Shown: in pieces, positions 12,329-26,409 of the stretch
How the letters are laid out: every line of letters begins with the position of its first letter
How positions within the stretch are numbered: the first letter of the stretch is position 1
Assembly: GCF_949987535.1 (NCBI RefSeq)
Contig: NC_080067.1
Location: 310,001-374,000, forward strand
Direction: 5' to 3'
DNA from: Balaenoptera acutorostrata
Lineage: Eukaryota; Chordata; Mammalia; Artiodactyla; Balaenopteridae
Length of the DNA stretch: 64,000 nucleotides
Translations under genes and position numbers: made by a program
Notes under the pieces: generated by a model
What the model was told of the DNA's origin: nothing
The model's input: only the letters and a program-made list of their open reading frames with translations
The model's database searches: none

Positions 12329-14087
12329 AATGGAATATCACTCAGCCATGAAATCAACGTCATAAGGCTAGTAGCAGCACGATGAGTGGATTTAGGTACG
12401 ACGATTCTAAGTGAAATAAGTCACACAGAAAAAGACACTTATCATAAGATATCACTTATGGAGGGAATGTAAAAACCGCTAAACTTGACCTGAATGACAA
12501 AACAGAAGAGAGTCACACGTTTAGAAAACACACTATGGCTGTTGAACGGGAAAGGTGAGGTGGGGTGATGCATAAAACAAGGGTTTCAAATTAGCTCAGA
12601 TACCGTTCCATAAACCCAATTTGTAATAGACAAGACCTACTCCTTGCTCAGTGAACTGGACTCAACACCCCCTATTCACCGCACAAGAATATATCTGACT
12701 AGTAAAAATCTTCAAACCTATGTATTGATATCTCTCTGTAAGTGAGTAAAGGGGGTGTAAAGCAGCATAAACACAGCCGTGAAAAGCAGCTAAACCCCAT
12801 TATAAAAATAAATGACTTTTCAAAACCCGTGAAACAATGACAGTGAAAGAGAGAGAAATTCTTACACAATTCATTCAGGGGCTGTGATGCAACCTGGATT
12901 GACCATATCTAGACCCACAGCTGATTGAGACATAAGGGTGGACACTCTTGGGGCTGAGAGGTTTGGTGAGGTTGGGTGAGCCAACGCAGACCCTTTAAAG
13001 TAATTCTGCATGGTACCCATCCCATGGGTCCCAAATCTCCAGGTTCAAGGGCATCTTCCTACGTCGAAAACATGCATGAGAAACCCAGAAGATGGTACAC
13101 CGTGTGATCGGGAAAGGTTTCTAAAACGCACCTCATTTCTCATCTCCTTGTGCTCGGGTTCGCCATTCCAGCCGCTTTACTAGCCATCTCCCTCCTTGGA
13201 GAATCAGCACCTTTAAGCTCCTGTTCCGTACAGGTTGCAATTTGTCCTGAGGATGAACGTGAAGAGGGGGAACCAATGAGAGAATAGCTCTAGGTGTTGG
13301 GACAGGCACAGGTCACTCTATTTTCCCATCAGGAAGAAGAATTAACCACAGGCTTAGCCTGCCCTCATGAAACAGAATAGGGCCTGAAGCAATCCTGCGC
13401 TTTGGCGGCCAGCTCCCAAAAAAGCGACTTGAAAAATGGAGCTCAGGGGCACTGCAATTCCCAAAGCTGCAGAATTATAAATGATAACTCTAGTCCACAA
13501 ATATATTGAGGGAAGGCAACGAAGAGGATTTGAAAGCAAGGCAGAATTGCAGGAAACAGATTTCAGGAGGTAGATTCGAATCACCTTGAAAGCACATGAA
13601 AAGTGGCAAAACGTGGACAATGATGCCCTTGGCCAAAAAGGGCGTATGCGTTTTTTCCTGAATATATTCAGGAAAAAACGCATACGCCCTTTTTGGCCAA
13701 CCAAGCAACCTGGAAAGGCAAATCAGCGCTCCAAAGAAGTCTCGCTTCCCAGCGGACAAAAGGGCCATGCGGAAAAAAGTGTCCAAACCAGAAATGCAGG
13801 AACGGCCATGGAGAAATGGGAGCCATGTTACGCTGATGGGCGGGATGTAAATTGCCAACAGCCACTCTGGAGAAGTGTACGGTGTGTCCTGAAACAACTA
13901 AAAAACAAGCTTAGAGAGCATACGGCACTTCCACGCATGGGTGTATAAATTGGAAAAACTAAACATCAGCAAGACACAGGCACCCCAAAGTTTAGGGCTG
14001 CTCTGTTGACAAGAACCCCCACTTCATTACACCTTAAATATCCTAGGAAAGAGAAAAATGGATAAAGAAGTTGTGGTCCTCATGTAC
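12329..14087 (+). repeat. Satellite unit U8 (1759 bp, short/B)
   Basis: The start matches U3. The B block is locally altered (ccctcatgaaacag near 13363). A 1-bp deletion gives aacaagctt near 13907, shared with U9. The palindrome at 13629-13700 is perfect. Confidence 0.95.
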
Positions 14088-15850
14088 AATTGAATATCAC
14101 TCAGCCATGAAATCAACGTCATAAGGCTAGTAGCAGCACGATGAGTGGATTTAGGTACGACGATTCTAAGTGAAATAAGTCACACAGAAAAAGACACTTA
14201 TCATAAGATATCACTTATGGAGGGAATGTAAAAACCGCTACACTTGACCTGAATGACAAAACAGAAGAGAGTCACACGTTTAGAAAACACACTATGGCTG
14301 CTGAACGGGAAAGCTGAGGTGGGGTGATGCATAAAACAAGGGTTTCAAATTAGCTCAGATACCGTTCCATAAACCCAATATGTAATAGACAAGACCTACT
14401 CCTTGCTCAGTGAACTGGACTCAACACCCCCTATTCACCGCACAAGAATGTATCTGACTAGTAAGAATCTTCAAACCTATGTATTGATATCTCTCTGTAA
14501 ATGACTCAAGGGGGTGTAAAGCGGCATAAACACAGCCGTGAAAAGCAGCTAAAGCCCATTATAAAAATAAATGACTTTTCAAAACCCGTGAAACAAAGAC
14601 AGTGAAAGAGACAGAAATTCTTACAAAATTCGTTCAGGGGCTGTGATGCAACCTGGATTGACCATATCTAGACCCACAGCTGATTGAGACATAAGGGTGG
14701 ACACTCTTGGGGCTGAGAGGTTTGGTGAGGTTGGGTGAGCCAACGCAGACCCTTTAAAGTAATACTGCATGGTACCCATCCCATGGGTCCCAAATCTCCA
14801 GGTTCAAGGGCATCTTCCTACGTCGAAAACATGCATGAGAAACCCAGAAGATGGTACACCGTGTGATCGGGAAAGGTTTCTAAAACGCACCTCATTTCTC
14901 ATCTCCTTGTGCTCGGGTTCGCCATTCCAGCCGCTTTACTAGCCATCTCCCTCTTTGGAGAATCAGCACCTTTAACTAAACTCCTGTTCTGTACAGGTTG
15001 CAATTTGTCCTGAGGATGAACGGGAAGAGGGGGAACCAATGAGAGACTAGCTCTAGGGGTTGGGACAGGCACAGGTCACTCTATTTTCCCATCAGGAAGA
15101 AGAATTAACCACGAGCTCAGCCTGCTCCCCAGAACCAGAAGAGGGCGTGAAGCAATCCTGCACTTTTGCGGCCAGCTCTCAAAAAGGCGACTTGAAAAAT
15201 GGAGCTCAGGGGCACTGCAATTCACAAACCTGCAGAGTTATAAATGATAACTCTCGTCCACAAATGTATTGAGGGAAGGCAACGAAGAGGATTTGAAAGC
15301 AAGGCAGAATTGCAGGAAACCGATTTCAGGCGGTAGATTCGAATCGCCTTGAAAGCACATGAAAAGCGGCAAAACGTGGACAATGATGCCCTTGGCCAAA
15401 AAGGGCGTATGCGTTTTTTCCTGAATATATTCAGGAAAAAACGCATACGCCCTTTTTGGCCAACCAAGCAACCTGGAAAGGCAAATCAGCGCTACAAAGA
15501 AGTCTCGCTTCCCAACGGGCAAAAGGGCCATGCAGAATAAAGTGTCAAAACCAGAAATGCAGGACCGGCCATGGAGAAATGGGAGCCTTGCTACGCTGCT
15601 GGGCGGGATGTAAATTGCCAACAGCCACTCTGGAGAAGTGTACGGTGTGTCCTGAAACAACTAAAAAACAAGCTTAGAGAGCATACGGCACTTCCACGCA
15701 TGGGTGTATAAATTGGAAAAACTAAACATCAGCAAGACACAGGCACCCCAAAGTTTAGGTCTGCTCTGTTGACAAGAACCCCCACTTCATTACACCTTAA
15801 ATATCCTAGGAAAGAGAAAAATGGATAAAGAAGTTGTGGTCCTCATGTAC
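14088..15850 (+). repeat. Satellite unit U9 (1763 bp, long/A)
   Basis: Lone long/A unit inside a short/B stretch. Private variants are caattgaat at the boundary, aaaccgatttcaggcgg near 15317 and cagaataaagtg near 15533. It shares the aacaagctt deletion with U8. The palindrome at 15392-15463 is perfect. Confidence 0.95.
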
Positions 15851-17610
15851 AATGGAATATCACTCAGCCATGAAATCAACGTCATAAGGCTAGAGGCAGC
15901 ACGATGAGTGGATTTAGGTACGACGATTCTAAGTGAAATAAGTCACACAGAAAAAGACACTTATCATAAGATATCACTTATAGAGGGAATGTAAAAACCG
16001 CTACACTTGACCTGAATGACAAAACAGAAGAGAGTCACACGTTTAGAAAACACACTATGGCTGCTGAACGGGAAAGGTGAGGTGGGGTGATGCATAAAAC
16101 AAGGGTTTCAAATTAGCTCAGATACCGTTCCATAAACCCAATATGTAATAGACAAGATCTACTCCTTGCTCAGTGAACTGGACTCAACACCCCCTATGAA
16201 CCGCACAAGAATATATCTGACTAGTAAGAATCTTCAAACCTATGTATTGATATCTCTCTGTAAGTGAGTCAAGGGGGTGTAAAGCAGCATAAACACAGCC
16301 GTGAAAAGCAGCTAAACCACATTATAAAAATAAATGACTTTTCAAAACCCGTGAAACAAAGACAGTGAAAGAGAGAGAAATTCTTACACAATTCGTTCAG
16401 GGGCTGTGATGCAACCTGGATTGACCATATCTAGACCCACAGCTGATTGAGACATAAGGGTGGACACTCTTGGGGCTGAGAGGTTTGGTGAGGTTGGGTG
16501 AGCCAACGCAGACCCTTTAAAGTAATACTGCATGGTACCCATCCCATGGGTCCCAAATCTCCAGGTTCAAGGGCATCTTCCTACGTCGAAAACATGCATG
16601 AGAAACCCAGAAGATGGTACACCGTGTGATCGGGAAAGGTTTCTAAAACGCACCTCATTTCTCATCTCCTTGTGCTCGGGTTCGCCATTCCAGCCGCATT
16701 ACTAGCCATCTCCCTCCTTGGAGAATCAGCACCTTTAAGCTCCTGTTCCGTACAGGTTGCAATTTGTCCTGAGGATGAACGGGAAGAGGGGGAACCAATG
16801 AGAGACTAGCTCTAGGTGTTGGGACAGGCACATGTCACTCTATTTTCCCATCAGGAAGAAGAATTAACCACAGGCTAAGCCTGCCCTCTGGAACCAGAAT
16901 AGGGCCTGAAGCAATCCTGCCCTTTTGCGGCCAGCTCCCAAAAAAGCGACTTGAAAAATGGAGCTCAGGGGCACTGCAATTCACAAAGCTGCAGAGTTAT
17001 AAATGATAACTCTCGTCCACAAATATATTGAGGGAAGGCAACGAAGAGGATTTGAAAGCAAGGCAGAATTGCAGGAAACAGATTTCAGGAGGTAGATTGG
17101 AATCGCCTTGAAAGCACATGAAAAGCGGCAAAACGTGGACAATGATGCCCTTGGCCAAATAGGGCGTATGCGTTTTTTCCTGAATATATTCAGGAAAAAA
17201 CGCATACGCCCTTTTTGGCCAACCAAGCCACCTGGAAAGACAAATCAGCGCTCCAAAGAAGTCTCGCTTCCCAGCGGGCAAAAGGGCCATGCGGAAAAAA
17301 GTGTCCAAACCAGAAATGCAGGACCGGCCATGGAGAAATGGGAGCCTTGCTACGCTGATGGGCGGGATGTAAATTGCCAACAGCCACCTTGGAGAAGTGT
17401 ACGGTGTGTCCTGAAACGTCTAAAAAACACAGCTTAGAGAGCATACGGCACTTCCACGCATGGGCGTATAAACTGGGAAAACTAAAAATCAGCAAGACAC
17501 AGGCACCCCAAAGTTTAGGGCTGCTCTGTTGACAAGAACCCCCACTTCACTACACCTTAAATATCCTAGGAAAGAGAAAAATGGATAAAGAAGTTGTGGT
17601 CCTCATGTAC
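15851..17610 (+). repeat. Satellite unit U10 (1760 bp, short/B)
   Basis: The later part from about 16690 matches U3 at an offset of 12323 bp. The palindrome at 17151-17222 has one left-arm A-to-T change at 17160 and is otherwise intact. Confidence 0.95.
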
Positions 17611-19369
17611 AATGGAATATCACTCAGCCATGAAATCAACGTCATAAGGCTAGTAGCAGCATGATGAGTGGATTTAGGTACGACGATTCTAAGTGAAATA
17701 AGTCACACAGAAAAAGACACTTATCATAAGATATCACTTATAGAGGGAATGTAAAAACCGCTACACTTGACCTGAATGACAAAACAGAAGAGAGTCACAC
17801 GTTTAGAAAACACACTATGGCTGCTGAACGGGAAAGCTGAGGTGGGGTGATGCATAAAACAAGGGTTTCAAGTTAGCTCAGATACCGTTCCATAAACCCA
17901 ATATGTAATAGACAAGACCTACTCCTTGCTCAGTGAACTGGACTCAACACCCCCTATTCACCGCACAAGAATATATCTGACTAGTAAGAATCTTCAAACC
18001 TATGTATTGATATCTCTCTGTAAGTGAGTCAAGGGGGTGTAAAGCAGCATAAACACAGCCGTGAAAAGCAGCTAAGCCCCATTATAAAAATAAATGACTT
18101 TTCAAAACCCGTGAAACAAAGACAGTGAAAGAGAGAGAATTCTTACACAATTCGTTCAGGGGCTGTGATGCAACCTGGATTGACCATATCTAGACCCACA
18201 GCTGATTGAGACATAAGGGTGGACACTCTTGGGGCTCAGAGGTTTGGTGAGGTTGCGTGAGCCAACGCAGACCCTTTAAAGTAATACTGCATGGTACCCA
18301 TCCCATGGGTCCCAAATCTCCAGGTTCAAGGGCATCTTCCTACGTCGAAAACATGCATGAGAAACCCAGAAGATGGTACACCGTGTGATCGGGAAAGGTT
18401 TCTAAAACGCACCTCATTTCTCATCTCCTTGTGCTCGGGTTCGCCATTCCAGCCGCTTTACTAGCCATCTCCCTCCTTGGAGAATCAGCCCCTTTAAGCT
18501 ACTGTTCCGTACAGGTTGCAATTTGTCCTGAGGATGAACGGGAAGAGGGGGAACCAATGAGAGACTAGCTCTAGGTGTTGGAACAGGCACAGGTCACTCT
18601 ATTTTCCCATCAGGAAGAAGAATTAACCACAGGCTTAGCCTGCCCTCTGGAACCAGAATAGGGCCTGAAGCAATCCTGCGCTTTTGCGGCCAGCTCCCAA
18701 AAAAGCGACTTGAAAAATGGAGCTCAGGGGCACTGCAATTCACAAACCTGCAGAGTTATAAATGATAACTCTCGTCCACAAATATATTGAGGGAAGTCAA
18801 CGAAGAGGATTTGAAAGCAAGGCAGAATTGCAGGAAACAGATTTCAGGAGGTAGATTCGAATGTCCTTGAAAGCACATGAAAAGCGGCAAAACGTGGACA
18901 ATGATGCCCTTGGCCAAAAAGGGCGTATGCGTTTTTTCCTGAATATATTCAGGAAAAAACGCATACGCCCTTTTTGGCCAACCAAGCAACCTGGAAAGGC
19001 AAATCAGCGCTCCAAAGAAGGCTCGCTTCCAAGCGGGCAAAAGGGCCATGCGGAAAAAAGTGTCCAAACCAGAAATGCAGGACCGGCCATGGAGAAATGG
19101 GAGCCTTGCTACGCTGATGGGCGGGATGTAAATTGCCAACAGCCACTCTGGAGAAGTGTACGGTGTGTCCTGAAACGTCTAAAAAACACAGCTTAGAGAG
19201 CATACGGCACTTCCACGCATGGGCGTATAAATTGGGAAAACTAAAAATCAGCAAGACACAGGCACCCCAAAGTTTAGGGCTGCTCTGTTGACAAGAACCC
19301 CCACTTCATCACACCTTAAATATCCTAGGAAAGAGAAAAATGGATAAAGAAGTTGTGGTCCTCATGTAC
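17611..19369 (+). repeat. Satellite unit U11 (1759 bp, short/B)
   Basis: Twin of U4. It carries the same gcatgatgag, agagagaattc, ggggctcagagg and gaatgtccttg variants. The palindrome at 18910-18981 is perfect. Confidence 0.95.
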
Positions 19370-21129
19370 AATGGAATATCACTCAGCCATGAAATCAACG
19401 TCATAAGGCTAGAGGCAGCACGATGAGTGGATTTAGGTACGACGATTCTAAGTGATATAAGTCACACAGAAAAAGACACTTATCATAAGATATCACTTAT
19501 AGAGGGAATGTAAAAACCGCTACACTTGACCTGAATGACAAAACAGAAGAGAGTCACACGTTTAGAAAACACACTATGGCTGCTGAACGGGAAAGGTGAG
19601 GTGGGGTGACGCAAAAAACAAGGGTTTGAAATTAGCTCAGATACCGTTCCATAAACCCAATATGTAATAGACAAGACCTACTCCTTGCTCAGTGAACTGG
19701 ACTCAACACCCCCTATGAACCGCACAAGAATATATCTGACTAGTAAGAATCTTCAAACCTATGTATTGATATCTCTCTGTAAGTGAGTCAAGGGGGTGTA
19801 AAGCAGCATAAACACAGCCGTGAAAAGCAGCTAAACCCCATTATAAAAATAAATGACTTTTCAAAACCCGTGAAACAAAGACAGTGAAAGAGAGAGAAAT
19901 TCTTACACACTTCGTTCAGGGGCTGTGATGCAACCTGGATTGACCATATCTAGACCCACAGCTGATTGAGACATAAGGGTGGACACTCTTGGGGCTGAGA
20001 GGTTTGCTGAGGTTGGGTGAGCCAACGCAGACCCTTTAAAGTAATACTGCATATTACCCATCCCATGGGTCCCAAATCTCCAGGTTCAAGGGCATCTTCC
20101 TACGTCGAAAACATGCATGAGAAACCCAGAAGATGGTACACCGTGTGATCGGGAAAGGTTTCTAAAACGCACCTCATTTCTCATCTCCTTGTGCGCGGGT
20201 TCGCCATTCCAGCCACTTTACTAGCCATCTCCCTCCTTGGAGAATCAGCACCTTTAAGCTCCTGTTCCGTACAGGTTGCAATTTGTCCTGAGGATGAACG
20301 GGAAGAGGGGGAACCAATGAGAGACTAGCTCTAGGTGTTGGGACAGGCACAGGTCACTCTATTTTCCCATCAGGAAGAAGAATTAACCACAGGCTTAGCC
20401 TGCCCTCTGGAACCAGAATAGGGCCTGAAGCAATCCTGCGCTTTTGCGGCCAGCTCCCAAAAAAGCGACTTGAAAAATGGAGCTCAGGGGCACTGCAATT
20501 CACAAACCTGCGGAGTTATAAATGATAACTCTCGTCCACAAATATATTGAGGGAAGGCAACGAAGAGGATTTGAAAGCAAGGCAGAATTGCAGGAAACAG
20601 ATTTCAGGAGGTAGATTCGAATCGCCTTGAAAGCACATGAAAAGCGGCAAAACGTGGACAATGATGCCCTTGGCCAAAAAGGGCGTATGCGTTTTTTCCT
20701 GAATATATTCAGGAAAAAACGCATACGCCCTTTTTGGCCAACCAAGCAACCTGGAAAGGCAAATCAGCGCTCCAAAGAAGTCTCGCTTCCCAGCGGGCAA
20801 AAGGGCCATGCGGAAAAAAGTGTCCAAACCAGAAATGCAGGACCGGCCATGGAGAAATGGGAGCCTTGCTACGCTGATGGGCGGGATGTAAATTGCCAAC
20901 AGCCACCGTGGAGAAGTGTACGGTGTGTCCTGAAATGTCTAAAAAACACAGCTTAGAGAGCATACGGCACTTCCACGCATGGGCGTATAAACTGGGAAAA
21001 CTAAAAATCAGCAAGACACAGGCACCCCAAAGTTTAGGGCTGCTCTGTTGACAAGAACCCCCACTTCATTACAACTTAAATATCCTAGGAAAGAGAAAAA
21101 TGGATAAAGAAGTTGTGGTCCTCATGTAC
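19370..21129 (+). repeat. Satellite unit U12 (1760 bp, short/B)
   Basis: Begins like U5 (ctagaggcagc, agtgatataag) and then switches to the acacacttcg, gtttgctgagg, gcatattaccc haplotype that continues through U13 and U14. The palindrome at 20670-20741 is perfect. Confidence 0.95.
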
Positions 21130-22889
21130 AATGGAATATCACTCAGCCATGAAATCAACGTCATAAGGCTAGTAGCAGCACGATGAGTGGATTTAGGTAC
21201 GACGATTCTAAGTGAAATAAGTCACACAGAAAAAGACACTTATCATAAGATATCACATATAGAGAGAATGTAAAAACCGCTACACTTGACCTGAATGACA
21301 AAACAGAAGAGAGTCACACGTTTAGAAAACACACTATGGCTGCTGAACGGGAAAGCTGAGGTGGGGTGATGCATAAAACAAGGGTTTCAAATTAGCTCAG
21401 ATACCGTTCCATAAACCCAATATGTAATAGACAAGACCTACTCCTTGCTCAGTGAACTGGACTCAACACCCCCTATTCACCGCACAAGAATATATCTGAC
21501 TAGTAAGAATCTTCAAACCTATGTATTGATATCTCTCTGTAAGTGAGTCAAGGGGGTGTAAAGCAGCATAAACACAGCCGTGAAAAGCAGCTAAGCCCCA
21601 TTATAAAAATAAATGACTTTTCAAAACCCGTGAAACAAAGACAGTGAAAGAGAGAGAAATTCTTACACACTTCGTTCAGGGGCTGTGATGCAACCTGGAT
21701 TGACCATATCTAGACCCACAGCTGATTGAGACATAAGGGTGGACACTCTTGGGGCTGAGAGGTTTGCTGAGGTTGGGTGAGCCAACGCAGACCCTTTAAA
21801 GTAATACTGCATATTACCCATCCCATGGGTCCCAAATCTCCAGGTTCAAGGGCATCCTCCTACGTCGAAAACATGCATGAGAAACCCAGAAGATGGTACA
21901 CCGTGTGATCGGGAAAGGTTTCTAAAACGCACCTCATTTCTCATCTCCTTGTGCTCGGGTTCGCCATTCCAGCCACTTTACTAGCCATCTCCCTCCTTGG
22001 AGAATCAGCACCTTTAAGCTCCTGTTCCGTACAGGTTGCAATTTGTCCTGAGGATGAACGGGAAGAGGGGGAACCAATGAGAGACTAGCTCTAGGTGTTG
22101 GGACAGGCACAGGTCACTCTATTTTCCCATCAGGAAGAAGAATTAACCACAGGCTTAGCCTGCCCTCTGGAACCAGAATAGGGCCTGAAGCAATCCTGCG
22201 CTTTTGCGGCCAGCTCCCAAAAAAGCGACTTGAAAAATGGAGCTCAGGGGCACTGCAATTCACAAACCTGCGGAGTTATAAATGATAACTCTCGTCCACA
22301 AATATATTGAGGGAAGGCAACGAAGAGGATTTGAAAGCAAGGCAGAATTGCAGGAAACAGATTTCAGGAGGTAGATTCGAATCGCCTTGAAAGCACATGA
22401 AAAGCGGCAAAACGTGGACAATGATGCCCTTGGCCAAAAAGGGCGTATGCGTTTTTTCCTGAATATATTCAGGAAAAAACGCATACGCCCTTTTTGGCCA
22501 ACCAAGCAACCTGGAAAGGCAAATCAGCGCTCCAAAGAAGTCTCGCTTCCCAGCGGGCAAAAGGGCCATGCGGAAAAAAGTGTCCAAACCAGAAATGCAG
22601 GACCGGCCATGAAGAAATGGGAGCCTTGCTACGCTGATGGGCGGGATGTAAATTGCCAACAGCCACCCTGGAGAAGTGTACGGTGTGTCCTGAAATGTCT
22701 AAAAAACACAGCTTAGAGAGCATACGGCACTTCCACGCATGGGCGTATAAACTGGGAAAACTAAAAATTAGCAAGACACAGGCACCCCAAAGTTTAGGGC
22801 TGCTCTGTTGACAAGAACCCCCACTTCATTACACCTTAAATATCCTAGGAAAGAGAAAAATGGATAAAGAAGTTGTGGTCCTCATGTAC
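21130..22889 (+). repeat. Satellite unit U13 (1760 bp, short/B)
   Basis: Near-identical neighbour of U12 and U14, sharing gcatattaccc and cctgcggagtt. Private change: cacatatagagagaatg near 21253. The palindrome at 22430-22501 is perfect. Confidence 0.95.
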
Positions 22890-24649
22890 AATGGAATATC
22901 ACTCAGCCATGAAATCAACGTCATAAGGCTAGTAGCAGCACGATGAGTGGATTTAGGTACGACGATTCTAAGTGAAATAAGTCACACAGAAAAAGACACT
23001 TATCATAAGATATCACTTATAGAGGGAATGTAAAAACCGCTACACTTGACCTGAATGACAAAACAGAAGAGAGTCACACGTTTAGAAAACACACTATGGC
23101 TGCTGAACGGGAAAGCTGAGGTGGGGTGATGCATAAAACAAGGGTTTCAAATTAGCTCAGATACCGTTCCATAAACCCAATATGTAATAGACAAGACCTA
23201 CTCCTTGCTCAGTGAACTGGACTCAACACCCCCTATTCACCGCACAAGAATATATCTGACTAGTAAGAATCTTCAAACCTATGTATTGATATCTCTCTGT
23301 AAGTGAGTCAAGGGGGTGTAAAGCAGCATAAACACAGCCGTGAAAAGCAGCTAAGCCCCATTATAAAAATAAATGACTTTTCAAAACCCGTGAAACAAAG
23401 ACAGTGAAAGAGAGAGAAATTCTTACACACTTCGTTCAGGGGCTGTGATGCAACCTGGATTGACCATATCTAGACCCACAGCTGATTGAGACATAAGGGT
23501 GGACACTCTTGGGGCTGAGAGGTTTGCTGAGGTTGGGTGAGCCAACGCAGACCCTTTAAAGTAATACTGCATATTACCCATCCCATGGGTCCCAAATCTC
23601 CAGGTTCAAGGGCATCTTCCTACGTCGAAAACATGCATGAGAAACCCAGAAGATGGTACACCGTGTGATCGGGAAAGGTTTCTAAAACGCACCTCATTTC
23701 TCATCTCCTTGTGCGCGGGTTCGCCATTCCAGCCACTTTACTAGCCATCTCCATCCTTGGAGAATCAGCACCTTTAAGCTCCTGTTCCGTACAGGTTGCA
23801 ATTTGTCCTGAGGATGAACGGGAAGAGGGGGAACCAATGAGAGACTAGCTCTAGGTGTTGGGACAGGCACAGGTCACTCTATTTTCCCATCAGGAAGAAG
23901 AATTAACCACAGGCTTAGCCTGCCCTCTGGAACCAGAATAGGGCCTGAAGCAATCCTGCGCTTTTGCGGCCAGCTCCCAAAAAAGCGACTTGAAAAATGG
24001 AGCTCAGGGTCACTGCAATTCACAAACCTGCGGAGTTATAAATGATAACTCTCGTCCACAAATATATTGAGGGAAGGCAACGAAGAGGATTTGAAAGCAA
24101 GGCAGAATTGCAGGAAACAGATTTCAGAAGGTAGATTCGAATCGCCTTGAAAGCACATGAAAAGCGGCAAAACGTGGACAATGATGCCCTTGGCCAAAAA
24201 GGGCGTATGCGTTTTTTCCTGAATATATTCAGGAAAAAACGCATACGCCCTTTTTGGCCAACCAAGCAACCTGGAAAGGCAAATCAGCGCTCCAAAGAAG
24301 TCTCGCTTCCCAGCGGGCAAAAGGGCCATGCGGAAAAAAGTGTCCAAACCAGAAATGCAGGACCGGCCATGGAGAAATGGCAGCCTTGCTACGCTGATGG
24401 GCGGGATGTAAATTGCCAAGAGCCACTCTGGAGAAGTGTACGGTGTTTCCTGAAACGTCTAAAAAACACAGCTTAGAGAGCATACGGCACTTCCACGCAT
24501 GGGCGTATAAACTGTGAAAACTAAAAATCAGAAAGACACAGGCACCCCAAAGTTTAGGGCTGCTCTGTTGACAAGAACCCCCACTTCATTACACCTTAAA
24601 TATCCTAGGAAAGAGAAAAATGGATAAAGAAGTTGTGGTCCTCATGTAC
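22890..24649 (+). repeat. Satellite unit U14 (1760 bp, short/B)
   Basis: The first two thirds are the U12/U13 haplotype. The end changes to the haplotype of U15/U16 (ttcagaagg, gtgtttcctg, actgtgaaaac), so a breakpoint lies around 24.1 kb. The palindrome at 24190-24261 is perfect. Confidence 0.95.
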
Positions 24650-26409
24650 AATGGAATATCACTCAGCCATGAAATCAACGTCATAAGGCTAGTAGCAGCA
24701 CGATGAGTGGATTTAGGTACGACGATTCTAAGTGAAATAAGTCACACAGAAAAAGACACTTATCATAAGATATCACTTATGGAGGGAATGTAAAAACCGC
24801 TACACTTGACCTGAATGACAAAACAGAAGAGAGTCACACGTTTAGAAAACACACTATGGCTGCTGAACGGGAAAGCTGAGGTGGGGTGATGCATAAAACA
24901 AGGGTTTCAAATTAGCTCAGATACCGTTCCATAAACCCAATATGTAATAGACAAGACCTACTCCTTGCTCAGTGAACTGGACTCAACACCCCCTATTCAC
25001 CGCACAAGAATATATCTGACTAGTAAGAATCTTCAAACCTATGTATTGATATCTCTCTGTAAGTGAGTCAAGGGGGTGTAAAGCAGCATAAACACAGCCG
25101 TGAAAAGCAGCTAAGCCCCATTATAAAAATAAATGACTTTTCAAAACCCGTGAAACAAAGACAGTGAAAGAGAGAGAAATTCTTACACAATTCGTTCAGG
25201 GGCTGTGATGCAACCTGGATTGACCATATCTAGACCCACAGCTGATTGAGACATAAGGGTGGACACTCTTGGGGCTGAGAGGTTTGGTGAGGTTGGGTGA
25301 GCCAACGCAGACCCTTTAAAGTAATACTGCATGGTACCCATCCCATGGGTCCCAAATCTCCAGGTTCAAGGGCATCTTCCTACGTCGAAAACATGCATGA
25401 GAAACCCAGAAGATGGTACACCGTGTGATCGGGAAAGGTTTCTAAAACGCACCTCATTTCTCATCTACTTGTGCTCGGGTTCGCCATTCCAGCCACTTTA
25501 CTAGCCATCTCCCTCCTTGGAGAATCATCACCTTTAAGCTCCTGTTCCGTACAGGTTGCAATTTGTCCTGAGGATGAAAGGGAAGAGGGGGAACCAATGA
25601 GAGACTAGCTCTAGGTGTTGGGACAGGCACAGGTCACTCTATTTATCCATCAGGAAGAAGAATTAACCACAGGCTTAGCCTGCCCTCTGGAACCAGAATA
25701 GGGCCTGAAGCAATCCTGCGCTTTTGCGGCCAGCTCCCAAAAAAGCGACTTGAAAAATGGAGCTCGGGGGCACTGCAATTCACAAACCTGCAGAGTTATA
25801 AATGATAACTCTCGTCCACAAATATATTGAGGGAAGGCAACGAAGAGGATTTGAAAGCAAGGCAGAATTGCAGGAAACAGATTTCAGAAGGTAGATTCGA
25901 ATCGCCTTGAAAGCACATGAAAAGCGGCAAAACGTGGACAATGATGCCCTTGGCCAAAAAGGGCGTATGCGTTTTTTCCTGAATATATTCAGGAAAAAAC
26001 GCATACGCCCTTTTTGGCCAACCAAGCAACCTGGAAAGGCAAATCAGCGCTCCAAAGAAGTCTCGCTTCCCAGCGGGCAAAAGGGCCATGCGGAAAAAAC
26101 TGTCCAAACCAGAAATGCAGGACCGGCCATGGAGAAATGGGAGCCTTGCTACGCTGATGGGCGGGATGTAAATTGCCAAGAGCCACTCTGGAGAAGTGTA
26201 CGGTGTTTCCTGAAACGTCTAAAAAACACAGCTTAGAGAGCATACGGCACTTCCACGCATGGGCGTATAAACTGTGAAAACTAAAAATCAGAAAGACACA
26301 GGCACCCCAAAGTTTAGGGCTGCTCTGTTGACAAGAACCCCCACTTCATTACACCTTAAATATCCTAGGAAAGAGAAAAATGGATAAAGAAGTTGTGGTC
26401 CTCATGTAC
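24650..26409 (+). repeat. Satellite unit U15 (1760 bp, short/B)
   Basis: Near-identical to U16; both have cttatggaggg, tctacttgtgc, atttatccatc and agctcggggg. The palindrome at 25950-26021 is perfect. Confidence 0.95.
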
